Shown here: positions 37,605 to 45,550 of the stretch, piece by piece | How positions within the stretch are numbered: position 1 is the stretch's first letter | How the letters are laid out: every line of letters begins with the position of its first letter | Source of the DNA: JABDIP01 sp965250245 | GTDB lineage: Bacteria; Pseudomonadota; Alphaproteobacteria; DSM-16000; Inquilinaceae | Reading direction: 5' to 3' | DNA length: 64,000 nucleotides | Assembly (NCBI GenBank): GCA_965250245.1 | Contig: OZ252296.1 | Coordinates: 2,356,001-2,420,000, forward strand | Notes under the pieces: generated by a model | What the model was told of the DNA's origin: nothing | What the model saw: the letters and a program-made list of their open reading frames with translations, nothing else | The model's database searches: none | Program-made: the position numbers and the translations under genes

Positions 37605-37832
37605 GGGCGGCCCCTCATTGCGGTCAGGCTTCGATCGCGCGTCCGGCTATCGCACTTCCGCGTCTGCCGCAATCGCGCCGTCGTCGGGCCAATGGTATGG
37701 CCTCACGGGCAATCCGGGTACTCGATGCGCCGATCCCAAGACAAGTGGAATTGCCCGTGCTTCCATCCTGGCGCCGAGCCAGCCAGGCGATATTCTGATC
37801 CCTGATCCCCGACCCGGAAAGGACCGCCGCCA

Positions 37833-38156
37833 ATGCTCGTTACCACCACCGCCACGCTGCAGGACCGCAAGATCACCGAATACAAGGGCGTCGTCTCCGG
37901 CGAGGCGATCCTCGGCGCGAATATCTTCAAGGACCTGTTCGCCGGCATCCGCGACATCGTCGGTGGCCGCTCTGCCGCCTATGAGGAAGAGCTGCGCAAC
38001 GCCAAGCACATGGCCATGCAGGAGATGGTGCAGCAGGCCCGCGACGTCGGCGCCAACGCCGTGATCGGTGTCGATCTCGACTACGAGACGGTCGGGCAGG
38101 GCGGCAGCATGCTCATGGTCGCCGTCGCCGGCACCGCGGTCATCGTGGAGGAGTAG
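37833..38156 (+). CDS. YbjQ/UPF0145 family protein
   Basis: 107 residues, the full length of the family. The motifs TLQDRKITEYKGVVSGEAI, in parts KITEYKGVVSGEA, GANIFKDLFAGIRDIVGG and DVGANAVIGVDLDYE are those of YbjQ, a small pentameric fold once called heavy-metal-binding domain. Function is unknown. Preceded by GGAAAGGA at a good distance from the ATG. Confidence 0.93.
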   Translation: MLVTTTATLQDRKITEYKGVVSGEAILGANIFKDLFAGIRDIVGGRSAAYEEELRNAKHMAMQEMVQQARDVGANAVIGVDLDYETVGQGGSMLMVAVAGTAVIVEE

Positions 38157-38183
38157 CGGAGCCCGCGATGGCTCCAACAACCG

Positions 38184-38227
38184 GGGGACAGTACACGTAA
38201 TTCTTGTATATTAAGTATACTGTCCCC
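38184..38227. repeat. Palindromic repeat, GGGGACAGTA type
   Basis: Arms 38184-38201 and 38210-38227 begin and end GGGGACAGTA / TACTGTCCCC, match at 16 of 18 positions and enclose an 8-base AT-rich loop. This motif is familiar from REP-like elements mobilised by tyrosine (Y1) transposases. No transposase is nearby. The 319-base gap between the YbjQ and TPR genes (38157-38475) holds this element, the hairpin at 38234 and nothing else that I can assign. Confidence 0.75.
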
Positions 38228-38233
38228 ATATCC

Positions 38234-38271
38234 ATAAGGCAGCATCCGGAGCCATCCCGGCTCTGCCTTAT
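38234..38271. other. Second hairpin next to the GGGGACAGTA element
   Basis: ATAAGGCA (38234-38241) and TGCCTTAT (38264-38271) are perfect inverted repeats. Inside, GAGCC and GGCTC pair across a 5-base loop, leaving a 7-base bulge on one side. There is no U-run, so it is not a clear terminator. It could be part of the upstream repeat or of a small structured RNA. Confidence 0.45.
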
Positions 38272-38475
38272 CCTGTGATGCTGCGCCTTCGACAGTCTTT
38301 CCCAACCGGAGGAACCGCTACCGATGATTGCCGCCATCACTGCCAATCCGCAGAACCGGAATGCCCACGCCGACGCCGCGATCCTTGTCGTTCGTAGCAC
38401 GGCGATGGCCGGGCAGTGCAGTCGGGGGCAAAGGATCGTCGCGGCCCGAATGGCGGAGGAGGTGGAGCTATAGCC

Positions 38476-39834
38476 ATGCGCGGGGCATCGGCCGTGGCGG
38501 TCGTGCACTGCGCCCAGAAAAACACCAGCAGGGCGTTTGCCTTGCTCCTGCTGCTTGCCGCCGCGCTATTGGCGCCATCGGTGGCACGGGGGCAGTCCGC
38601 GGAACTGATGGCCGCCTTCAACGCCGGCCGCGAGCACTACAACGCCAGAAATTATGCAGAGGCGCTGCCGCATTGGCAGGAAGCGCTCGCGCTCGCCGAG
38701 CGGGAGCTCGACCCGGCCGATCCACAGTTGATCGATCTCTTGCACGGCCTGGCTGTCATCCACTTCCAGTCGGACAGCTTCGAGCATGCCCTGCCGCTGG
38801 CGACCAGGGCGCTGGCGATCCAAGAGGCCACACACGGCCCCGACAGCCCCGAACTGTTCAAGCTGCTGGTATTGCTGGGTCATCTCCATACGTCGGTGGC
38901 GGAATACGAACCTGCGGAGACGACCGTGCTGCGCGCCCTGGCCATGGCCGAGCGGCATTTTGGCCTTGGCGATCGCCGCACCGCGGATGCGCTCGTTCAC
39001 GCAGGCGAGATCATGGGGCTGCAGGGCCGGTTCGATGAGGCCGAGGACTACCTGCAACGCGCCCTGGCGGCTACCGAGCGGACCTTCGCGCCCGACCACC
39101 CGAGCCGGTTGGCCATGCGTGCCAATCTCGGGCGCCTGTTCGTGCAACAGGGCCGCTACGGGGCCGCCGAGGAGGAGTTCCGCCAGGTGCTGGATGCGCT
39201 GGAGAGCGACCCCGGGTCGGACCCGCTCGATCTTGCGAGCACGATCGACGACCTGAGCAGCGTGCTGTTCAGCCAGGGCCGGTTTGCCGATGCCGAGGTG
39301 CTCAGCCGCCGGGCCTTGAAGATCGTCGAGACGGCCCTCGGTCCCGACGATCTGGAGACCGCGCTGATGCTCAACAACCTCGCGGTGCTCTATCAGCAGC
39401 AGGGACGGCACGCCGAATCCGAGCCGCTGCATCAGCGGGCGCTGGCGATCCGCGAGGAGGTGCTGGGGACGGACCATCCGGTGGTCGCCATTTCCCTCGG
39501 CAACCTGGCCTCCGTCAATGGATGGCTGGGACGGTTGGACGACGCGATCGCCCTCAACGAGCGTTCATTGGCGATCCGCGAATCGACACTTGGGCCGAGG
39601 CATTTCCTCACGGCGTCCAGCCTGCACAACCTTGCCATGCTGTACGGCGCGGATGGCCGCATGGACGAAGCCGAGGCGCTGCTGCTGCAGGCGCTGTCGA
39701 TCCGCCTCGAGATCCTGGGGCAATACCATCCGGGCACGCTCAGCACGCTGGAGCGGCTTGTCGCCATATATGAACGGCAGGGTCGCGGGAGTGAGGCGGA
39801 GGAGTTGCGCCGGCGGGTGGAACGCGGCGGTTAG
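38476..39834 (+). CDS. Exported TPR-repeat protein (paralogue 2)
   Basis: 452 residues from the ATG at 38476, preceded by GAGGAGG. A signal sequence with a basic start and LLLLLAAALLAPSVARGQ core is followed by AFNAGREHYNARNYAEALPHW, very like the start of the mature TPR protein at 31119 (GGEHYDAGDYRSAVPHW). About nine kinesin-light-chain-type TPR repeats follow. Probably periplasmic scaffold. It converges with the decarboxylase gene with a 4-base overlap. Confidence 0.85.
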   Translation: MRGASAVAVVHCAQKNTSRAFALLLLLAAALLAPSVARGQSAELMAAFNAGREHYNARNYAEALPHWQEALALAERELDPADPQLIDLLHGLAVIHFQSDSFEHALPLATRALAIQEATHGPDSPELFKLLVLLGHLHTSVAEYEPAETTVLRALAMAERHFGLGDRRTADALVHAGEIMGLQGRFDEAEDYLQRALAATERTFAPDHPSRLAMRANLGRLFVQQGRYGAAEEEFRQVLDALESDPGSDPLDLASTIDDLSSVLFSQGRFADAEVLSRRALKIVETALGPDDLETALMLNNLAVLYQQQGRHAESEPLHQRALAIREEVLGTDHPVVAISLGNLASVNGWLGRLDDAIALNERSLAIRESTLGPRHFLTASSLHNLAMLYGADGRMDEAEALLLQALSIRLEILGQYHPGTLSTLERLVAIYERQGRGSEAEELRRRVERGG

Positions 39835-41264
39835 TCCGCCAATGCCGCCGCCGTTTCCCGGATCACGCCCCAGGCCCGTTGTACATGGTCCCGCGTGGCG
39901 GTGGTCTGGCCGATGGAGAAGCGGATGGCGTAGCGGCCCTTGACCCGGTTCTGGGTCAGGTAGAGACGGCCGCTGTCGTTGAGATGCTCCAGCAGGCGCT
40001 GGTTGAGGGTGTCCAGCGCCGGCTCATCGTCCATCCCCTCCGGATGGCAGCGGAAATTGATGAGTGAGAGCGAGCGGGGCGCCATCAGCTCGAAGCCGGG
40101 CGCCGCGGCGATCTGCTCTTCCAGCTCTGCGGCCCAGGCGATGTGGTCAGCGACCATTTCCTTCAGTGTTTCAACGCCGTATGAGCGGATCACGAACCAA
40201 AGCTTGAGGGCGCGGAAGCGGCGGCCGAGCGGCACGCCCCAGTCGCGGTAGTCGATCACCTGCCCGGTCTCGCGGGACTGCAGGTAGAGCGGCGTCACCG
40301 ACAGGGTGCGGGTCAGCGCTTCGGCGTCCTTCACGTAATGCGCCGAGCAGTCGAAATTCGTGAACAGCCATTTGTGCGGGTTGAAGACGAAGCTGTCGGC
40401 ATGGGCGATGCCGTCGATCATACTCCGGTGCTCCGGCAGGATCAGCGCGCTGCCGGCCCAGGCCGCGTCCACATGCAGGAAGATGCCGTGGCGCCGGCAG
40501 AGCTCGGCGATCGGCCCCAGCGGGTCCATGCCGCCGACCCCGGTGCCGCCCAGCGTTGCGACGACACAGGCCGGGGTGATCCCGGCCTCCACATCGGCGG
40601 CGACCGCCTGTTCCAGCGCATCGACCCGCATGGCGAAATCCGGCCCGGCGGGGATCTTGCGCAGGTATCCCTGGCCATAGCCGGCGATCATCGCGTCCTT
40701 CTCGATCGAGGAATGGGCTTCTTCCGACACATAGGCGGCCAGCCGGGTGCCGTCGCCGCCCAGCGCGCCGAGCCCGTCGGTATTGGCGCGCCAGTTGGTC
40801 GCCCGTTCCCGCGCCGTCAGCAGGGCGCAGAGCGTGGCGCCTGACGCCGTATCCTGGATGACCCCGTGGAAGCCTTGCGGCAGTCCGATCATCTGTCGCA
40901 GCCAATCCATCATCCGGGTTTCCAGCTCGGTCCCGGCGGGCGACGTCTGCCACAGCATGCAGTTGACGCCGAGCGTCGCCGTCAGCATCTCGGCCAGCAC
41001 CGAGGGCGGCGAGGCGTTGGCCGGGAAATAGGCGAAGAAGCTGGGATGCTGCCAATGGGTCACGCCGGGCAGGATGTCGGCCTGGAAATCGGCGAAGATC
41101 CGCTCCATCGGCTCCGGGCCGTCCGGCGGCGTTTCCGGAATGCGGGCCGCGATCTCGCCGGGACGGGTCTGGGCGCGCACCGGATACTCTTCGACCGTGT
41201 CCAGGTAATCGGCCATCCAGTCGACCATCTCATGGGCCTGCCGGCGAAACGTCTCGATATCCAC
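39831..41264 (-). CDS. Pyridoxal-phosphate aromatic-L-amino-acid decarboxylase family
   Basis: 477 residues, group II decarboxylase. PLP site: NPHKWLF with Lys298, HVDAAWAG with Asp266 pairing to the ring N, and SEEAHSS with His184 stacking on PLP. QHPSFFAYFPANAS and WQTSPAGTELE at the start are typical of AADC/TDC enzymes. It likely decarboxylates Trp, Phe, Tyr or DOPA to the amine in the cytoplasm; the exact substrate is not readable. Single gene. Confidence 0.92.
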   Translation of the reverse strand: MDIETFRRQAHEMVDWMADYLDTVEEYPVRAQTRPGEIAARIPETPPDGPEPMERIFADFQADILPGVTHWQHPSFFAYFPANASPPSVLAEMLTATLGVNCMLWQTSPAGTELETRMMDWLRQMIGLPQGFHGVIQDTASGATLCALLTARERATNWRANTDGLGALGGDGTRLAAYVSEEAHSSIEKDAMIAGYGQGYLRKIPAGPDFAMRVDALEQAVAADVEAGITPACVVATLGGTGVGGMDPLGPIAELCRRHGIFLHVDAAWAGSALILPEHRSMIDGIAHADSFVFNPHKWLFTNFDCSAHYVKDAEALTRTLSVTPLYLQSRETGQVIDYRDWGVPLGRRFRALKLWFVIRSYGVETLKEMVADHIAWAAELEEQIAAAPGFELMAPRSLSLINFRCHPEGMDDEPALDTLNQRLLEHLNDSGRLYLTQNRVKGRYAIRFSIGQTTATRDHVQRAWGVIRETAAALAD

Positions 41265-41415
41265 GCGATCCCTCCCTGCGCTCCCGCGTCCGCACGATAG
41301 GGCAGGCGGCCGGCGCGGTCATCCGTGGCGCACGGTGGGCGGCGCCGGCGTGTAAAGGGTGTCTTTAGGGAGTCCGGCGCAGTCTGGGCGCGATCACGCG
41401 GCACTTCCAGAAGCC

Positions 41416-42141
41416 ATGCTCCTTCGACCGGCACTCTTGATCTTGCTGTTCACGGCCGCCTGCGCGCCGACCCTGAACCTGGACCCGCCGGCCCCGGATC
41501 GCCTGGCCGACCGCTTCGAGCTGGTCGCCTTCTATGACGAGTTGAGCGGTGACGAGCTGCCCCTGCGCCGCTGGGAAGGGCCGGTCCGCATCCAGATCGG
41601 CCAGGCCAACGCGGCACCCCATCTGCAGGCGGCGCGGTCGGTGATTGGTGCGCTGGACCGGTTGACGCCCATGTCGGTGCGGGAGCGGCGCCAAGGCGAG
41701 TTCGCCAATCTGCTGCTGCTGATCGGCACCTGGGAGGAGATGGAGGCGCTGTGGCGGCAGTTCCCGGAGCTCGACTTCGGCCGCGACCCGAACATCCGCT
41801 TCGACTGCATGGTCAGCGCCTATCCCGGCCCCGATGGCCCGCCTTTCGCCATCGCCGCCGCCGTCGTGCTGATCGACTCGGTGCACCTGGACGCCGGGCA
41901 TATTCGCCGCTGCCTGGCCCAGGAGCTGGCCCAGGCGCTCGGCCTGATGAACGACATCGACGATCCGGACGGCACCATCTTCTCCAGCCGCACAAGGCGT
42001 GAAACGCTCAGCCCGAGCGACGAGCACATGGTGCGCATCCTCTATGATCCACGCCTGCAGACCGGGATGAGCCGCGCCGAGGCCATGCCGATTGTCCGAC
42101 GCATCGCCGATGAGCTGGAAGCCGGGCCGCTGATCAACTGA
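41416..42141 (+). CDS. DUF2927 lipoprotein
   Basis: 241 residues from the ATG at 41416. A short signal peptide ends in the lipobox LFTAAC, so the mature protein is lipid-anchored at Cys. The DUF2927 signature CLAQELAQALGLMNDIDDPDGTIFSS, in parts LAQELAQALGLMND and DPDGTIFSS, is near residue 180. It resembles a zinc-protease fold in which the HExxH is degraded to QELAQ. Function unknown. Confidence 0.8.
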   Translation: MLLRPALLILLFTAACAPTLNLDPPAPDRLADRFELVAFYDELSGDELPLRRWEGPVRIQIGQANAAPHLQAARSVIGALDRLTPMSVRERRQGEFANLLLLIGTWEEMEALWRQFPELDFGRDPNIRFDCMVSAYPGPDGPPFAIAAAVVLIDSVHLDAGHIRRCLAQELAQALGLMNDIDDPDGTIFSSRTRRETLSPSDEHMVRILYDPRLQTGMSRAEAMPIVRRIADELEAGPLIN

Positions 42142-42174
42142 CGGCCAAAGTATCCGGCGCCGACCCTCCAGCAC

Positions 42175-42257
42175 CGTCATCGCGAGCCGAAGGCGTGGCG
42201 ATCCACTCTCTCGGCTGTCAGTGGGTTGCCACGTCGCTGCCGCTCCTCGCAATGACG
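42175..42257. repeat. Palindromic repeat, GCGATCCACT type (copy 2 of 3)
   Basis: CGTCATCGCGAGCCGAAGGC with GCGATCCACT on the left is mirrored by AGTGGGTTGCC and CTCCTCGCAATGACG on the right. Same family as 11717 and 54264, between the DUF2927 and GT87-like genes. Confidence 0.83.
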
Positions 42258-42362
42258 ACGTTGGGACCGTTGCTGTCGATTTACCGAATCTAAGGGGCGG
42301 CCGGTCACCGTGGGCCGGCCGCGGACGGTCCGCGGTGCGATCGCGAGGATGTGGCGGGCGCG

Positions 42363-43589
42363 ATGACACTCTCCGACAGCGGCCTTGCGCCGGCTTCCGG
42401 CCATTGGCTGACCGCCGACCGGCTGAAGCTGGCTGCCGCCGCGATGCTGATGCTGCAGGGCTGGGCGGTGGCGATCGGCATCCTGCTGCCGCCGGATCCC
42501 CTGCATTTCGGCGCCAACCCGCTTGGCTCGGACTTCACGTCGTTCTGGGGCGTCGGCCGCATGGTGCTGGACGGCGGCGCGGCCGCCGCCTATGGGCCCG
42601 AAGGCTGGCTGGCGTCGCAGCAGCCCGGGGCGCCGGCGAATGACAGCCGTTACGGCTGGTTCTATCCGCCGCTGTTCCTGCTGGTCGTCGCGCCTTTCGC
42701 CGCGCTGCCCTATGTGCCGGCCCTGTTCCTGTGGACGGCGGCCGGGGCGGCGCTCGCGATGCGGACCATCCGGGGGCTGGCACCACATCGCATGGCCTGG
42801 CTGGCGGGCGCCGCCTTCCCGGGGCTCTGGATTACCGCGGTCAACGGTCAGAATGGCGGCCTGCTGCTGGCCTGCCTGGGCGGCGCCCTGGTCCTTCTGG
42901 ACCGACGTCCGGTGGCCGCCGGCATCCTGATCGGCCTGATGAGCTTCAAGCCGCAATTCGGCATCCTGATCCCGATCGCGCTGGCCTGCGGCGGGCATTG
43001 GCGCGCCTTCGCGGCGGCGGGGGTGACGCTGGTGGTCGCGCAGGGGCTGGCGGTGTCCGTGCTCGGCTGGGACACCGCCTCCGCCTTCCTGGCGGCGATT
43101 GGCACCGCGCGCGAGTTCCTGCAGGCCGGCGGACTGCATTGGGGCAAGATGCCGGGACCCTACGTCTTCGCCCTTGCGCTCGGCGCCGGCGGCGGCCTCG
43201 CGACCGCGGTCCACGGGGTGATCGCAGTGGGCGTGGCGGCCATTGTCGGGCTGGTCTGGTGGCGCCGTTCGCCGACGCCGTTGGCCGGCGCCGTCCTGGC
43301 CTGTGGCGCCCTGATCGCGACTCCCTTCGCCTATGACTACGATCTGATCCTGCTGGCCATCCCGATTGCCGCCTTGGCATGCCACGGCGTGAGGACCGGC
43401 GACTGGCTGGCCGGCGAGCGGATCGTGCTGCTCCTGGCCTGGACCCTGCCGCTATGGACCTTCGCCGGGCTGTTCCTGGTGCCGGCGGCCGGGCTCCAGC
43501 CGATGACGCCGGTGCTGGTGGCGCTGTTCGCCTATGCTGCCGCAAAGGCGCTGCGCGCGGCGCCGGGCCGCGGAACATCCCACACCTAG
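42363..43589 (+). CDS. GT87-like (DUF2029) polytopic membrane glycosyltransferase
   Basis: 408 residues from the ATG at 42363 (a GTG 12 bases up is an alternative). About ten TM segments. An early GSDFTSFW with the conserved Asp in the first periplasmic loop, RYGWFYPPLFLLVVAPFA and MSFKPQFGILIPIAL are the hallmarks of GT-C fold family 87, which uses polyprenyl-phosphate sugars (mannosyltransferases in Actinobacteria). The acceptor here is unknown. Confidence 0.82.
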   Translation: MTLSDSGLAPASGHWLTADRLKLAAAAMLMLQGWAVAIGILLPPDPLHFGANPLGSDFTSFWGVGRMVLDGGAAAAYGPEGWLASQQPGAPANDSRYGWFYPPLFLLVVAPFAALPYVPALFLWTAAGAALAMRTIRGLAPHRMAWLAGAAFPGLWITAVNGQNGGLLLACLGGALVLLDRRPVAAGILIGLMSFKPQFGILIPIALACGGHWRAFAAAGVTLVVAQGLAVSVLGWDTASAFLAAIGTAREFLQAGGLHWGKMPGPYVFALALGAGGGLATAVHGVIAVGVAAIVGLVWWRRSPTPLAGAVLACGALIATPFAYDYDLILLAIPIAALACHGVRTGDWLAGERIVLLLAWTLPLWTFAGLFLVPAAGLQPMTPVLVALFAYAAAKALRAAPGRGTSHT

Positions 43590-43667
43590 CGCTGGTCGAC
43601 TGCCGGTCGATCCTCTATCTAACTGGGCGAGCGCACGCGACGTGCGGCGCAGCAGAGGGTCTTGCCG

Positions 43668-44264
43668 ATGTTCCATTTCCCGGTGCCGAAACGGCCGCCG
43701 ATCCGCCCCAACATGCCGAGCTTCGTCTATGGCGAGGGCGTCTACTCGGCCGAGGAGATTAACCGGATCAATGCGATCGCCGAGGCGATGCCGGCCGAGC
43801 GGGTGGTCGTCGGCAAGGATTTGACCTTCAAGCCGGAAGGCAACCGGAGCCATTTCCGCCAGCTCAATCCAACCCGCGAGCATCAGTGGATCTACCAGAA
43901 GCTGGCCGACGCGATCTCGATCCTGAACGCCAACACCTATCAGTTCGACATCACCGGCACCGACGAGCCGCTGTACCACGTCACCTATGACGGCGCGGAA
44001 GAAGGGCACTACGCCTGGCATTCCGATGTCGGCAACGACAAGCAGGCCCAGCGCAAGCTCTCGATCACCTTCCAGATGAGCGATGCCGACGAATACGAGG
44101 GCGGCGACCTGGAATTCAACGCGGTCGGGCAGGTCGAGACGGCGCCGAAGAAGAAGGGGCAGCTGATCCTGTTCCCGTCCTATGTGCTGCACCGGGTCAC
44201 GCCGGTCACCAGAGGCGTGCGCCGCGCCATGGTCGCCTGGATCGTCGGACCGCCGTTCAAATGA
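43668..44264 (+). CDS. 2-oxoglutarate/Fe(II) dioxygenase, prolyl-4-hydroxylase type
   Basis: 198 residues; AGAGGGT precedes the ATG at 43668. Iron ligands are His118 and Asp120 (WHSDVG) and His175 (YVLHRV), with Arg185 as the 2-oxoglutarate anchor. ITFQMSDADEYEGGDLEF and GQLILFPSYVLHRVTPVTRG are the PKHD-type core (Gly-Gly-Asp-Leu). Likely hydroxylates a protein side chain, possibly Pro. Single gene between GT87 and xdhC. Confidence 0.9.
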   Translation: MFHFPVPKRPPIRPNMPSFVYGEGVYSAEEINRINAIAEAMPAERVVVGKDLTFKPEGNRSHFRQLNPTREHQWIYQKLADAISILNANTYQFDITGTDEPLYHVTYDGAEEGHYAWHSDVGNDKQAQRKLSITFQMSDADEYEGGDLEFNAVGQVETAPKKKGQLILFPSYVLHRVTPVTRGVRRAMVAWIVGPPFK

Positions 44265-44307
44265 GCGCGGCTTGCCGGTCGGGGCGTGATCGGCGACAGT
44301 GGCCGGC

Positions 44308-45126
44308 ATGAAGACCACAACCACGGACTGGCTTGGCGCATTGGCGGAGGCGCGTGCGGCCGGCGACGCCTGCGTGCTGGTCACGGTGGCCGAGGCGCAG
44401 GGGTCCACGCCGCGGGCCGCCGGCACCAAGATGGTGGTGTTCCCCGACCGCTTCGTCGGCACCATCGGCGGCGGCGCGCTGGAGCACAAGGCGCTGGAGA
44501 TCGCCCGACGCCATCTGGAGGACGGCCGGATCCGTTCCGAGCTTCGGGAATTCCCGCTCGGGCCCGCGATCGGCCAGTGCTGCGGCGGCCATGCCTCGCT
44601 GCTGTTCGAGCCCATGCGCCCGGAGACCGACACCCTGCTGCTGTTCGGCGCCGGCCATGTCGGCAAGGCGCTGGTGGGCGTACTGGCCGACCTGCCGTTC
44701 CGGGTGCGCTGGATCGACGAGCGGGCCGCCGAGTTTCCGGTCGACGTGCCGGCCAATGTCCGGGTGGAGGTCACCGAGCGGCCGGCCGAGCAGGTGACGA
44801 CGGCGCCGGCCGGAGCGTTCTTCCTGGTCGCCACCCACAGCCATGCGCTCGACTTCCGGGTCACCGAGGCGGTGCTGCGGCGAGACGACTTCGCCTATGC
44901 CGGGCTGATCGGCTCGCGCACCAAGCGGGCCCGCTTCGAGAAGGGCTTCCGCAAGCTGGGCGTGGACCCAAGCCGCCTGGTCTGCCCGATCGGCATCGAC
45001 GGCATCACCGGCAAGCACCCCAAGACGATCGCCGTCGCCGTCGCCGCACAGTTGCTTCAGGTCGCAGAAGCGCAGGCCGCGGCCCCGGTTGCGGAGTCCG
45101 AGGCGACGTCACGGCCGACGACCTGA
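44308..45126 (+). CDS. xdhC: Xanthine dehydrogenase accessory protein XdhC
   Basis: 272 residues from the ATG at 44308 (a GTG 9 bases up is possible). VTVAEAQGSTPRAAGTKMVV, IGGGALEHKALE and GPAIGQCCGGHASLLFE form the XdhC-CoxI N-terminal domain, whose conserved Cys-Cys loop binds sulfurated Mo cofactor. The Rossmann domain starts LLLFGAGHVGKALVGVL. It inserts MoCo with a terminal sulfur into XdhB. It is 13 kb from xdhAB. Confidence 0.93.
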   Translation: MKTTTTDWLGALAEARAAGDACVLVTVAEAQGSTPRAAGTKMVVFPDRFVGTIGGGALEHKALEIARRHLEDGRIRSELREFPLGPAIGQCCGGHASLLFEPMRPETDTLLLFGAGHVGKALVGVLADLPFRVRWIDERAAEFPVDVPANVRVEVTERPAEQVTTAPAGAFFLVATHSHALDFRVTEAVLRRDDFAYAGLIGSRTKRARFEKGFRKLGVDPSRLVCPIGIDGITGKHPKTIAVAVAAQLLQVAEAQAAAPVAESEATSRPTT

Positions 45127-45138
45127 TCGGCCGGCGTC

Positions 45139-45459
45139 CTATGGCTCCGAACGCGCCGCCGCTTCCAGACTGTTCATCAGAGGTGTGCCGTCGAACCGGG
45201 CATGGTCCTCGACCGGCTCGGTCCGAAGGTCGCTGAAATACCGGTCGAGCACGGTCTCGCGCTCGTGCTGGAGCGGCGGGGAGCAGTAGCACAGCTCGGT
45301 CCAGCGCACGGTGCCGTCCTGCGTGATCCGGGCCCGCCGCATCGAGGCGACGATCTCCATCCCGTCCGGTCGCTGCGCGGCGATCGTGCCGTCGGTCAGC
45401 CGGCGGTGGAACTCGGCCTCGCGGCCTTCGATCAGATGGGCGGTGACGGCGTAGATCAT
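45139..45459 (-). CDS. Conserved small protein of unknown function
   Basis: 106 residues from the ATG at 45459, chosen because the start MIYAVTAHLIEG begins a compact fold and the longer frame would run into the PutA promoter region. Blocks RLTDGTIAAQRPDGMEIVASM and VRWTELCYCSPPLQHERETV look conserved (I recall similar cyanobacterial hypotheticals). Divergent from putA with 91 bases between starts. Function unknown. Confidence 0.65.
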   Translation of the reverse strand: MIYAVTAHLIEGREAEFHRRLTDGTIAAQRPDGMEIVASMRRARITQDGTVRWTELCYCSPPLQHERETVLDRYFSDLRTEPVEDHARFDGTPLMNSLEAAARSEP

Positions 45460-45550
45460 GACGGCCTCGCGCGTTGACTTCTGGCTTTCCGCGTCGCGAA
45501 CTGCGCTAGATTGTGACGCCGATTTGCCGTTTCGCCAAAGAGTGTCCGCG

